Shown here: piece by piece, positions 15,222 to 21,391 of the stretch
Layout of the letters: each line of letters opens with the position of its first letter
Position numbering within the stretch: the stretch's first letter is position 1
Source of the DNA: a virus
IMG/VR virus record: IMGVR_UViG_3300037492_000495
Coordinates: 1-22,284 of that record
DNA length: 22,284 nucleotides
Reading direction: 5' to 3' (one strand)
Notes under the pieces: generated by a model
The model's database searches: none
The model's input: only the letters and a program-made list of their open reading frames with translations
Told to the model about the DNA's origin: nothing
Made by a program: the position numbers and the translations under genes

Positions 15222-16661
15222 GCCCTGTCCGAAGCCCTCGACGGTCACGGCGCCGTCGGGGTAGAGCGTCAGACGGGTCAGGTAGGGCCGCAGTTCCCGG
15301 ACGTCGTGGACGTCGGCCAAGGCGGCGCGGGCGGCGGCCAGCGCCTGGGCGAGAGGGACAGGCGCTACGGTGGCGCCCAGGGCGCGCACTGTGGCTCGGA
15401 CGACGTCCCGGCGCTCCTGCACCTGCTGGATCCTCTGTACGACCAGCTCGGTGGAGCTGCCGGCGAGGCGCAGGTCGATCAGGGCCGTCTCCTGTCGGTC
15501 GAGCTCGGCGAGCTGGGCTTCGAGGGGGGCACGGTCGCGGGCGGCGGACAGAGCCTCGGCGTACTCGATCTCCACGGCGGCCTGGGCGGCGGCCTCGAGC
15601 TCGCCGGCATCGAGCAGGGTCCGCCACCAGGCGAGTACCGCCGCTTCGAGGGAAGAGACGAGCACCCGCGAGCGGTTGCTGCATGTGCCGTGGCGCCAGC
15701 CCTGGCAGACGTAGCGGGGTGCGCAGGTGCGGCGCTTCGCCTCGCTGCCGCGGTTGAAGGTTCCCTCGATCCAGCACCTCCGGCCGCAGCTGGCGCAGGT
15801 GACCAGTCCGGAGAGCGGGTAGGCTCGCGCCGGCGCCGACGGCCCGCGACGGCCAGGGGCGTAGCGGGCCCGGACCCGCGCCCACAGGTCGGGGGGAATG
15901 AACTGCTCGATGCGCCCGGGGACCTCCTGACCCGCTCGCCAGCGCTGGATCAGGCCACCATATGCCGCCCCGTAGAGGATCCGGCGGACTCCCGGACCAC
16001 TCCAGGCGTCTCCGCGGCGTGGGGGGTGGCCAGCGCGGTTGAGGCGGCGGGCGATCTCGATCGGGGTCACGCCGGCATCGGCCCACTGGTATACACGCAG
16101 CACGTGGGGGGCGTGATCTGGGTGCGCGATGAGCTCGCGGCCGCCGGCGCCCTGACGACTCTGGTAACCGTAGGGCGGCGGCCACATCCAGTAGCCCTGG
16201 GCCGTTCGCGCCTCGAGGCTGCGCTTCACCGCGCGCGACAGCTTCGTCACGTACTCGGCGGCGCCGGCGGCCTTCAGCGACAGCATCACCTGACCAGTGA
16301 GGGTGGCGAGGTCCAGCTCGCCGTCCTTCGTGTCGGCGATCCCGATCCCGCGGCGATGCAACTGCAGGGCTTCGATCAGGCCGTCAGCCCAATCTCTCGA
16401 CCATCGGTCGAGATCCCAGACGACGACCACCCCGCCGTGGGGGAGGCCGCCTGCCTCGATCCATTTCAGGAGGCGGTCCCAGCCCTCGCGGGCGTCGCGG
16501 CCCTTGCGGCCGGAGACGCCGTCGTCGCGCTCCTCATGGATGATGCGCAGGCCAGCGCCGGCGGCGAACCTGCGGCAGGCCTCGACCTGCTGCGGGATGC
16601 TCGCGGCCTGGGCCTCTTTCTTCGTGGAGACCCGGGCGTAGATGGCGCAGGGGCGAATCAA
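15201..16661 (-). CDS. Large serine recombinase (phage integrase)
   Basis: 486 aa. The start is TTG 16661, with GAGG five bases upstream and a TTGA overlap with the preceding gene's stop; the next Met is far inside the catalytic core. Domains: resolvase catalytic domain 1-150 with YARVST (Arg10, nucleophile Ser12), the conserved DLDRWSRD (84-90) and the E helix; recombinase DNA-binding domain about 155-265; zinc ribbon with C289-x2-C292, C313/C319 and C327; long coiled coil about 365-425; and a C-terminal beta tail. It should form a tetramer, make 2-base staggered cuts with Ser-DNA bonds, and exchange attP with attB. Length is normal. No excisionase-like recombination directionality factor is recognised nearby. 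Confidence 0.93.
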   Translation of the reverse strand: MIRPCAIYARVSTKKEAQAASIPQQVEACRRFAAGAGLRIIHEERDDGVSGRKGRDAREGWDRLLKWIEAGGLPHGGVVVVWDLDRWSRDWADGLIEALQLHRRGIGIADTKDGELDLATLTGQVMLSLKAAGAAEYVTKLSRAVKRSLEARTAQGYWMWPPPYGYQSRQGAGGRELIAHPDHAPHVLRVYQWADAGVTPIEIARRLNRAGHPPRRGDAWSGPGVRRILYGAAYGGLIQRWRAGQEVPGRIEQFIPPDLWARVRARYAPGRRGPSAPARAYPLSGLVTCASCGRRCWIEGTFNRGSEAKRRTCAPRYVCQGWRHGTCSNRSRVLVSSLEAAVLAWWRTLLDAGELEAAAQAAVEIEYAEALSAARDRAPLEAQLAELDRQETALIDLRLAGSSTELVVQRIQQVQERRDVVRATVRALGATVAPVPLAQALAAARAALADVHDVRELRPYLTRLTLYPDGAVTVEGFGQGVQQLEI

Positions 16662-17299
16662 TGCGGCCTCGGCAAGTCTGGCAGGGGCTCGATGGGCTCA
16701 TAGCCTCCAGGTGGGCGGCCATGTTTTCCAGTCGCCCCGATCGCCGCTCCAAATCCGATGACCATCCCGGACGGCTTGGAGCTGTAGCCGATCTGAATCG
16801 CGGAACTCGGGGAGACTCTTGCGAGCAGGCCTCCGGTCAGCTGCAAGTTGAACGAGTCTCCGGCGCCGATCCAGTACTGACCATTGGTGCCGAGAATGTG
16901 CATTGGGTCGTAGCGTTGCTGGTACTTGTTGATGGCCGAGTAGCCGACGCCTGAGTAAACGACGACCGAGGAGCCGAGGCCAAATGAAGGACCGATCGCA
17001 CCCGAGATGGCTCTTTCTACGTTGTCGCGCACGGGGTCTCCCCACGAGTCGGATAGCTGGGAACTGATGTTGTCGTAATAGTCCTTCGACCGCCAGGAGA
17101 AGAGCAGCTGCGCGAAAAGCCCTATGCTGCCAGAGTTCACGTGTGCAGCGGATAATCCGACCCACTGCGAGGCTTGGGGGTTCATGCAGAAGCAGATGTA
17201 ATCGACGCGTCCCCTCTTCGCCTCGGCCGCCGCGGCTCGATCTGCCCCGGTGAGGGGGATTGCGCACAGGGCGAGACAAACCACGATCGCGGATCTCAT
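16658..17299 (-). CDS. Exported beta-barrel-like protein in the lysogeny operon
   Basis: 213 aa from ATG 17299, six bases after AGGAGG; an in-frame GTG at 17305 lies inside that site. A signal peptide is clear (MRSAIVVCLALCAIPLTGA, probable cut after AAAA at 25). The mature protein alternates hydrophobic and polar residues in strands rich in Gly, Ser and Tyr (GLFAQLLFSW, SFGLGSSVVVYSGVGYSA, FNLQLTGGLLARV, SSAIQIGYSS, GMVIGFGAAIG), as in small outer-membrane barrels. A Pro-rich tail (PPGGYEPIEPLPDLPRP) follows, so the usual terminal aromatic of an outer-membrane protein is absent. Expression with the integrase suggests a lysogenic-conversion role such as blocking superinfection. This is inference; the family is not recognised. 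Confidence 0.7.
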   Translation of the reverse strand: MRSAIVVCLALCAIPLTGADRAAAAEAKRGRVDYICFCMNPQASQWVGLSAAHVNSGSIGLFAQLLFSWRSKDYYDNISSQLSDSWGDPVRDNVERAISGAIGPSFGLGSSVVVYSGVGYSAINKYQQRYDPMHILGTNGQYWIGAGDSFNLQLTGGLLARVSPSSAIQIGYSSKPSGMVIGFGAAIGATGKHGRPPGGYEPIEPLPDLPRPH

Positions 17300-17325
17300 G
17301 TTCACCCTCCTGAGTGGTCACTCGT

Positions 17326-17589
17326 TTATGGTCGTCCCGCGACTCCAGCGTTCCCCCAGCGGCGCCACGTCATGTCCGCCGGGGTGCACCAGTAGATGCC
17401 CCCATCCTCGGATAACGCATAGAACATCTTCTCGGCCTTGTAGCCTTGGCGGTCCACCTGGTCGAGCCAGAAGGAAACGAACCGGACGGTGGGAGTCTCA
17501 GCAGCCGCCGGCCTGATCATTCGGGCCGAGGCCGCCAGCATGAGCACTCCCAGACACACCAGCAAGAAGTTCCGCACCTTGGTCGTCAT
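17326..17589 (-). CDS. Small exported protein
   Basis: 87 aa from ATG 17589, with a GGGGGG stretch upstream. Residues 1-30 form a signal peptide (MTTKVRNFLLVCLGVLMLAA, likely cut after PAAA). The mature part is about 57 residues (TVRFVSFWLDQVDRQGY, YALSEDGGIYWCTPADMTW) with one Cys and many aromatic residues. I do not recognise the family. It lies 26 bases upstream of the exported beta-barrel-like gene and overlaps the small ORF at 17498-17818 in another frame. Together the two exported products may act in the envelope of the lysogen. Confidence 0.66.
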   Translation of the reverse strand: MTTKVRNFLLVCLGVLMLAASARMIRPAAAETPTVRFVSFWLDQVDRQGYKAEKMFYALSEDGGIYWCTPADMTWRRWGNAGVAGRP

Positions 17590-17818
17590 GGCTACCCCCC
17601 GAAATTGTAGACTCGGCGGCTGCGCCCTCCACCCCTTCTGGCTGAGCATTATTCTCTCGCTCTCCGCGTCCACTCTCCATCTTCGCCAGCGACTCATCCA
17701 TCGCCCGCAGTTGCTCGACCAATGACAGTAGCAGATCCAGCGTAGCGCGATCCACGGCAGACCCCCCTGAAGCATCGGTTGTTAAGCGGGGGCGGATCCA
17801 TCCGGGGAGAGCGGTCAT
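17498..17818 (-). CDS. Possible small helical protein overlapping the exported-protein gene
   Basis: 106 aa from ATG 17818, 15 bases after the regulator stop. There is no clear ribosome site. Residues 20-50 (DRATLDLLLSLVEQLRAMDE) form an amphipathic helix that resembles the C-terminal helix of the upstream regulator (DEVLQLVRSIEERLLRLRGN), which supports real coding in the first two thirds. The last third is Gly/Ala-rich and overlaps the 17589 gene for about 92 bases. It may be a coiled-coil partner of the regulator. Its existence is uncertain. Confidence 0.5.
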   Translation of the reverse strand: MTALPGWIRPRLTTDASGGSAVDRATLDLLLSLVEQLRAMDESLAKMESGRGERENNAQPEGVEGAAAESTISGGSHDDQGAELLAGVSGSAHAGGLGPNDQAGGC

Positions 17819-17833
17819 GGGCGAGACGACCGC

Positions 17834-18211
17834 TCAGGTGCAGTTCCCTCTGAGCCGTAGCAAGCGCTCTTCTATCGACCTCACGAGTTGGAGTACTTCG
17901 TCCAGTGCGGCGCGGGCCTCTTCATCGCCAGCCTGGACCCCAGCGGGGGGGGTGCCCTCCATCCTCTGACGCCACTCCCTAAGGCAGCCGGAAAACTGGG
18001 GGACGTGGGTATCGAGAGCGAGGATGAAGCCCTCGGACATGCGCTCCGGACGACGGAGGTTCTGGCTGACGGTCGAAAAAGACAGGCCACCCAGCAGGTG
18101 GCCGAAGGCTTCTTGGTTCATCCGCTTGGATTCGTAGAACTCCCGGGCCCGGGCTGCCAGGGCCTCCTGGTACTGGATTGCCGCCTCGGTCCTGCCGCCA
18201 GCCCTTTTCAT
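17834..18211 (-). CDS. Xre-type HTH regulator (CI-like, repressor candidate)
   Basis: 125 aa from ATG 18211; an in-frame GTG at 18247 would add 12 residues, and neither start has a good ribosome site. Residues ~21-60 fit a Cro/C1-type helix-turn-helix (ARAREFYESKRMNQEAFGHL then SFSTVSQNLRRPE). Residues ~95-121 form a charged amphipathic helix, probably for oligomerisation. It is divergent from a Cro-like gene and heads the operon that contains the integrase, so it is the best repressor candidate. There is no S24 peptidase (LexA/CI-type) domain, so RecA-triggered self-cleavage is not expected. A C8 run (17945-17952) lies in the Pro-coding linker. Confidence 0.74.
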   Translation of the reverse strand: MKRAGGRTEAAIQYQEALAARAREFYESKRMNQEAFGHLLGGLSFSTVSQNLRRPERMSEGFILALDTHVPQFSGCLREWRQRMEGTPPAGVQAGDEEARAALDEVLQLVRSIEERLLRLRGNCT

Positions 18212-18341
18212 ATTGTATAGACTAGCACGCCCCTGCGGGCATGACACAAAAAAATGCCTGCGGGGTGAAGATTTCTCTTTACATTGCGTGCACGGTGCCG
18301 ATAATTCGCTGAATCGTGCAGGCAAGGAAGAGAGAGCAGGC
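18212..18341. promoter_or_regulatory. Divergent switch region with repeated operator-like sites
   Basis: Between the two regulators the motif GC(A/G)GGCA occurs four times: 18235-18241 (GCGGGCA), 18255-18261 (reverse orientation), 18318-18324 and 18336-18342. The first two form an inverted pair (CCCCTGCGGGCAT with ATGCCTGCGGGG) around an A-rich gap. The last two are 18 bases apart, between the rightward promoter and the start of the Cro-like gene. They are good candidates for operators of the regulators. Confidence 0.55.
18278..18305 (+). promoter_or_regulatory. Rightward early promoter (PR-like)
   Basis: TTTACA (18278-18283) and GATAAT (18300-18305) are separated by 16 bases, each matching the sigma70 consensus in 5 of 6 positions. 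Transcription would start near 18312 and give a 30-base leader before the Cro-like gene. It is flanked by GC(A/G)GGCA sites. Confidence 0.7.
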
Positions 18342-18533
18342 ATGGAACACCCACTGAAAAAGGCGCGCACGCAAAGGGGCTTGAGCCAGGGGAGGCTGAG
18401 CGAACTGTCCGGCATAGGCACGGCGGCCATCAGCCACATCGAGAACCGCCGACGCCGCGGGCGGCCCGAGACCCTGCAGAAACTCGCTCTGCCCCTGGGG
18501 CTCAGGGACTGGCGAAAGCTCCAGGAGGACTGA
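18342..18533 (+). CDS. Cro-like HTH protein
   Basis: 63 aa from ATG 18342, with a GGAAGAGAGAG stretch upstream. Almost the whole protein is one Xre/HTH_3 domain: KKARTQRGLSQGRLSELSGI for helices 1-2, then GTAAISHIENRRRRG for the recognition helix and turn. The open frame runs further upstream, but the predicted transcript start at about 18312 excludes those codons. It is the first gene of the rightward operon and divergent from the CI-like gene, as lambda Cro is. It probably represses the leftward operon. Confidence 0.82.
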   Translation: MEHPLKKARTQRGLSQGRLSELSGIGTAAISHIENRRRRGRPETLQKLALPLGLRDWRKLQED

Positions 18534-18734
18534 ATGCGCCCCGCTGACGTCCTGATCCCGATGATCACCGCCCGCCTGCGCGAGCTGCGCCGGCAGGGGC
18601 TTGTCGAGACGGAAGGGGGGCAGAGCACAGCGGTCGGCAAGCGGCGCCGGACCTCCCGCCGAGTCGACCGTCAAGAGATCCGCAGGTCTCGGGCTCTGCC
18701 CTCCGTTCTCAAGGGGGCTTCCAATGCCGAATAA
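18534..18734 (+). CDS. Small basic winged-helix-like protein
   Basis: 66 aa from ATG 18534, starting right after the Cro-like stop. The stretch ITARLRELRRQGLVETEGGQ followed by GKRRRTSRRV looks like the recognition helix and wing of a small winged-helix DNA-binding domain. This pattern is frequent in phage early regions, where proteins show 'RLxEL..xGLV....R.T..GR'. The C-terminus is basic and probably disordered. The last 11 bases overlap the next gene. Likely a DNA-binding regulator; no family is named with certainty. Confidence 0.6.
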   Translation: MRPADVLIPMITARLRELRRQGLVETEGGQSTAVGKRRRTSRRVDRQEIRRSRALPSVLKGASNAE

Positions 18735-19128
18735 GCCGAGCGCCCTGGAGCACGCCTGCTGCACCGTTTCCTCGCCAAAGGCAGAGTGGGTCGGCCCGAT
18801 TTCCCACCAGCCCTTGCTGGCCGCCGAACCGCCCCCTGATCCCGCCAAGCGGGGGGGCGTCATCATCGACTTCTCGCGCTTCTTCTCCGTCGACTCGCTA
18901 TGGGACGGTCAGGACCAGAGCCCGCCCGCCCACGTTGCAGGAGGGTCCCCTGACCGTCCCTCGGACGCCCCGGTGGAAGACGACGGCCAGAAGGAAGACA
19001 TCGTCCTGAAGGCAGGGACCACTTTCTGCCTGCTGGTCGTGGGGGCCGTCTCCGGTTTCGCGCTGAGATCGTTCCTCGGCTCCATCGTGCACTGGCTGGC
19101 CCCGCTATTCAGGGGGGCCGGGCAGTGA
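18724..19128 (+). CDS. Unknown C-terminally anchored membrane protein
   Basis: 134 aa from ATG 18724 with AGGGGG about seven bases upstream. Residues 1-95 are hydrophilic, rich in Pro and acidic residues, and include HACC (Cys12, Cys13). Residues ~98-117 (GTTFCLLVVGAVSGFALRSF) form a membrane segment, followed by an amphipathic, partly hydrophobic tail (LGSIVHWLAPLFRGAG). I do not recognise it. A tail-anchored protein early in a phage operon could act in membrane-linked exclusion or replication. A G7 run (18851-18857) encodes Arg-Gly-Gly. Confidence 0.62.
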   Translation: MPNKPSALEHACCTVSSPKAEWVGPISHQPLLAAEPPPDPAKRGGVIIDFSRFFSVDSLWDGQDQSPPAHVAGGSPDRPSDAPVEDDGQKEDIVLKAGTTFCLLVVGAVSGFALRSFLGSIVHWLAPLFRGAGQ

Positions 19129-19367
19129 CCATCGCATCGACCCGCGCGTCGCACACCCCCCTCCTGGCTGGCATCGCCCGCCACGCCGGCAGGTCGCGGC
19201 GCGCGTTCTTCCGACCGGGGGGGTGGGTGAGGCGCAAGACGTCCGGCGGATCTGAGGCGCAGTCCGCCCCCGCCCCCCTGACATGCCTGCGGGCACGATC
19301 TGCGCAGACGCCAAATCGGCGTAAACCCTTTCTCGCAAACAATCTCTGGCGAGGGGGGGCGGCGTGA
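19125..19367 (+). CDS. Possible small Arg-rich protein
   Basis: 80 aa from GTG 19125 (GTGA overlap with the previous stop, GGGGGG 8 bases upstream). Its stop overlaps the next start in the same GTGA manner. This chain of overlaps on both sides is the main support. Composition is Arg/Ala/Ser/Pro-rich without hydrophobic core (GIARHAGRSRRAFFRPGGWV), so it could be a spurious frame. It holds two G7 runs, at 19217-19223 and 19343-19349; the second serves as the ribosome site region of the next gene. Confidence 0.45.
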   Translation: MTIASTRASHTPLLAGIARHAGRSRRAFFRPGGWVRRKTSGGSEAQSAPAPLTCLRARSAQTPNRRKPFLANNLWRGGAA

Positions 19368-19864
19368 ACGAGTTCGACCAGGGCATTATGCGGGACGTCG
19401 CGCGTCAGGTCTTCCACGAGGAAGTGGCGAAGGCCCGCGCCGCCCGCCAGGCCGGGGGGGCGGCGCCGGTCGCTCCTCCGGCCGCCTCCGATCCTCCCCC
19501 CTACCAGCCGGCCCCGCCGCCATCGGACGGCCTGCCCGCCTCGGCCGTCACGGTCTGCCTGAGCTGCGGCCAGTCGAAGGCGCGCTCCGAGTTCTCCGAT
19601 CCGATCACCTGGGCCCGCGGCCTCTGCCGTGCCTGCCAGGATCGGGGATCCGCGCCCTACATCAACGACGCCGCTCCCGGCGCCGGTGAGCCGCAGACGC
19701 CAGAGTGGGAGTCGGCCCGCATCCTCATTCCGCAGCTGACCCGAGCCGTCTTCGCGCTGCGGCAGCGCCTGGAGCGCGCCATCGCCGCCTTCGACCACGC
19801 GGAGATCCTGTTCATCCGCGAACTGGTCAGATCCCTAGAGCAGGACAAGGAGGAGGCCAAGTGA
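19364..19864 (+). CDS. Zinc-finger protein of the early operon
   Basis: 166 aa from GTG 19364. The N-terminal helix (FDQGIMRDVARQVFHEEVAK) is followed by a Pro/Ala-rich linker (31-60). A four-Cys zinc site comes next: C65-x2-C68 ... C88-x2-C91, in CLSCGQSKARSEF and GLCRACQDRG. This CxxCG-x-x-K-x-x-x-x-F pattern occurs in phage zinc ribbons linked to HNH nucleases, but no HNH catalytic residues follow. The C-terminal ~55 residues are a long charged helix (IPQLTRAVFALRQRLERAIA). A nucleic-acid or protein-binding accessory role is likely. The stop overlaps the next GTG start. Confidence 0.7.
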   Translation: MNEFDQGIMRDVARQVFHEEVAKARAARQAGGAAPVAPPAASDPPPYQPAPPPSDGLPASAVTVCLSCGQSKARSEFSDPITWARGLCRACQDRGSAPYINDAAPGAGEPQTPEWESARILIPQLTRAVFALRQRLERAIAAFDHAEILFIRELVRSLEQDKEEAK

Positions 19865-20214
19865 GCGAGGTGCATTCGATCAGCCTGGAGACGCTCGCCG
19901 GGGGGGCGCTCGCGGAGATGTTCGAGCACGAGCTGGCGCGGGTGCTGGCGAACATCGCCAACCCGAACACGCCGTCAACGGCCGCGCGCGAGATCGTCGT
20001 CAAGGTCCGGATCAAGCCGAACGAGAACCGCGACATCGGCCAGATCACGGCCACCTGCTTCGCGAACCTGCCGCGGAATCTCCCGGCCGTCACCCAGGCC
20101 TACCTCGGGATGAACGAGGGGGTCTTGATGGCGGTTGAGGCTGATCCGCGCCAGCCCGGCCTCTTCGGAGAGCCGTCGGGCAAGGTGCACCACCTCGAGA
20201 CCAGGAGGAGTTAA
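19861..20214 (+). CDS. Conserved phage protein, 'replication terminator protein' type
   Basis: 117 aa from GTG 19861, behind GGAGGAGG. The pattern SLETLAGGALAEMFEHELAR, VLANIANPNTPSTAAREI, then VKVRIKPNENRDIGQI closely resembles a family I know from phages of Bacillota. There, N-x-x-x-x-ANGALSE..N.EL..V.ENI.DPNT and a KPNE.R motif are constant, and the annotation 'replication terminator protein' is common although weakly founded. The C-terminus LFGEPSGKVHHLE is short. It is followed within four bases by the gene at 20218; in the same phages the two families are also neighbours. Real function unknown; probably early replication or recombination. Confidence 0.72.
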   Translation: MSEVHSISLETLAGGALAEMFEHELARVLANIANPNTPSTAAREIVVKVRIKPNENRDIGQITATCFANLPRNLPAVTQAYLGMNEGVLMAVEADPRQPGLFGEPSGKVHHLETRRS

Positions 20215-20217
20215 CCC

Positions 20218-20973
20218 ATGCTGGATGCCAGCGCAGTCAAGGAGTTGGCCGCTCAGTCGGCGCGGCCCCACATCGCGAAGGTAGGCGGGATCGAGTACGC
20301 CTTCGTCCCCAGTGGGGACGGGAAGTGGCAGCTGGCGACCGGCGTTTCGATTCGCCCCCTGGGCCCGGATCCGCTCAATTTCCGCACTCTCACTGGATTG
20401 GCCGACTACCTCAAAGCGGACAACGACGATCTGCGCGGTCCGGAGAAGCTGGCCCTGCATGTCTGTGACCACCAGGTGGTCAGGCTGGTCGGATCGCTCG
20501 GAGTGGATGCCTTTTCCAGCAGACATACCTACGCCGTGGCGACCGTGGGACTCTCGTCGTTCGGGTTCGGCCACTTTTTGGAGCAGGAGATCTTCCAGAT
20601 CGCCCTGCAGACGCAGTTCGTCGACACGCCCGAGCGCGAGGAGCTGCTGAAGTTCATCGCCAGCGTGAAGAGCGGGCCGGCACGCGAGGTAGTCGACGAC
20701 CGGGTCGCCCAGATGGTGACCACTCGTCGTGGCGTTCAGATGTCGGCAGCCACGCCCGTTCCCAGCCCGATCAACCTGCGGCCGTTCCGCACCTTTCGCG
20801 ACGTCGACCAGCCGGTCAGTCCGTTCGTCTTCCGCGCCCGGGGGGGCGGCGATGACGAGACGCCCGAGTTCGCCCTGTTCGCGGCCGACGGCGACGTCTG
20901 GACCCTGAACGCGATCGCGTCCATCGCAGCCAAGCTGAAGGAACTTGCCCCGGAGGTCCAGGTCCTGGCCTGA
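20218..20973 (+). CDS. Conserved early phage protein, partner of the 19861 gene
   Basis: 251 aa from ATG 20218, behind AGGAGGAG with seven-base spacing. Features: GGIEYAFVPSG near the start, FRTLTGLADYLKADNDDL (about 60-78), FVDTPEREELLKFIASVKSG (about 138-157), REVVDDRVAQMVTTRRGV, then PINLRPFRTFRDVDQPVSPF and FRARGGGDDETPEFALFAAD (to about 224). These blocks match from memory a family of unnamed proteins in gut and soil Bacillota phages, encoded next to the 19861-type gene. It is a mixed alpha/beta protein without catalytic motifs I can name. The final helices (WTLNAIASIAAKLKELAPEV) end the family's typical form. A G7 run lies at 20840-20846. Confidence 0.74.
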   Translation: MLDASAVKELAAQSARPHIAKVGGIEYAFVPSGDGKWQLATGVSIRPLGPDPLNFRTLTGLADYLKADNDDLRGPEKLALHVCDHQVVRLVGSLGVDAFSSRHTYAVATVGLSSFGFGHFLEQEIFQIALQTQFVDTPEREELLKFIASVKSGPAREVVDDRVAQMVTTRRGVQMSAATPVPSPINLRPFRTFRDVDQPVSPFVFRARGGGDDETPEFALFAADGDVWTLNAIASIAAKLKELAPEVQVLA

Positions 20974-20997
20974 CCGGGGGGGATTGTCTCGGCCCGG

Positions 20998-21034
20998 GGT
21001 CGGCGGAAGGCGGTGTTGCGGTGCACCGCCGACC
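20998..21034 (+). promoter_or_regulatory. Hairpin in the leader between 20218 and 21086 genes
   Basis: GGTCGGCGG (20998-21006) and CCGCCGACC (21026-21034) form a perfect 9-bp stem with a 19-base loop. An alternative inner stem, GGCGGTG (21009-21015) with CACCGCC (21024-21030), competes with it. No U-run follows. The two exclusive folds in a 112-base gap could act as an attenuator or mRNA-stability element. Confidence 0.4.
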
Positions 21035-21085
21035 ACTCCCGGCCTCGGGCCCTCACCGCACCACCGCAAGGGGAGGTTGTTCGTC

Positions 21086-21391
21086 ATGGGAGAGACCGCG
21101 CCAACCTACAAAACCGGGGACATCGGCCAGCGCCTTTTGCCAGCTCCAGTCATGGCCCGCCGGAGAGAGACCGACGCCAAGGCCCGCCTGCGCGAGGCCA
21201 CCTCGGCTCTGGACGCATCGCGAGGGATTCACTTCCGCATTCAGCGCGCGATTCGTGCCGCTGAGATCACCACGGGAGAGAGCGACATCCAGTCGATCGA
21301 GGGCCACGTCGAGGCGGCGATTATCTGCCTGCAAGACGTGGCTAAAGCGGCGAGAGAGGCCCGTGGGGGCAGCCAGGCGGTGTTGGCATGA
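21086..21391 (+). CDS. Unknown small helical protein
   Basis: 101 aa from ATG 21086, behind GGGAGG ten bases upstream. The protein is mostly helical and basic at first (PVMARRRETDAKARLREATS), then has an amphipathic region (DIQSIEGHVEAAIICLQDVA). No family is recognised. The ATG of the ParB-like gene overlaps its stop (ATGA), so the two are coupled; it may be a partner or regulator of that protein. Confidence 0.62.
   Translation: MGETAPTYKTGDIGQRLLPAPVMARRRETDAKARLREATSALDASRGIHFRIQRAIRAAEITTGESDIQSIEGHVEAAIICLQDVAKAAREARGGSQAVLA

Noticed and set aside
14599-15264. 221-codon + strand frame across the promoter and att region.
   Set aside because: It crosses a leftward gene, a promoter and the palindromes, and the product is Arg/Ala-rich without domains; chance frame in GC-rich DNA.
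15213-16703. Long open frame on the + strand opposite the integrase (496 codons).
   Set aside because: It mirrors the third-position GC bias of the integrase gene on the other strand, has no ribosome site and no recognisable domain; the serine recombinase frame is certain.
18212-18217. TACAAT as -10 box for the CI-like gene, giving a leaderless transcript.
   Set aside because: It directly abuts the ATG, so the transcript would start inside codon 2 or 3 and lose the start codon; no -35 box is at the right distance.
19109-19798. 229-codon minus-strand open frame opposite the early genes.
   Set aside because: Low-complexity Arg/Gly/Ala product, no start signals, and it opposes a zinc-finger gene with clear Cys motifs.
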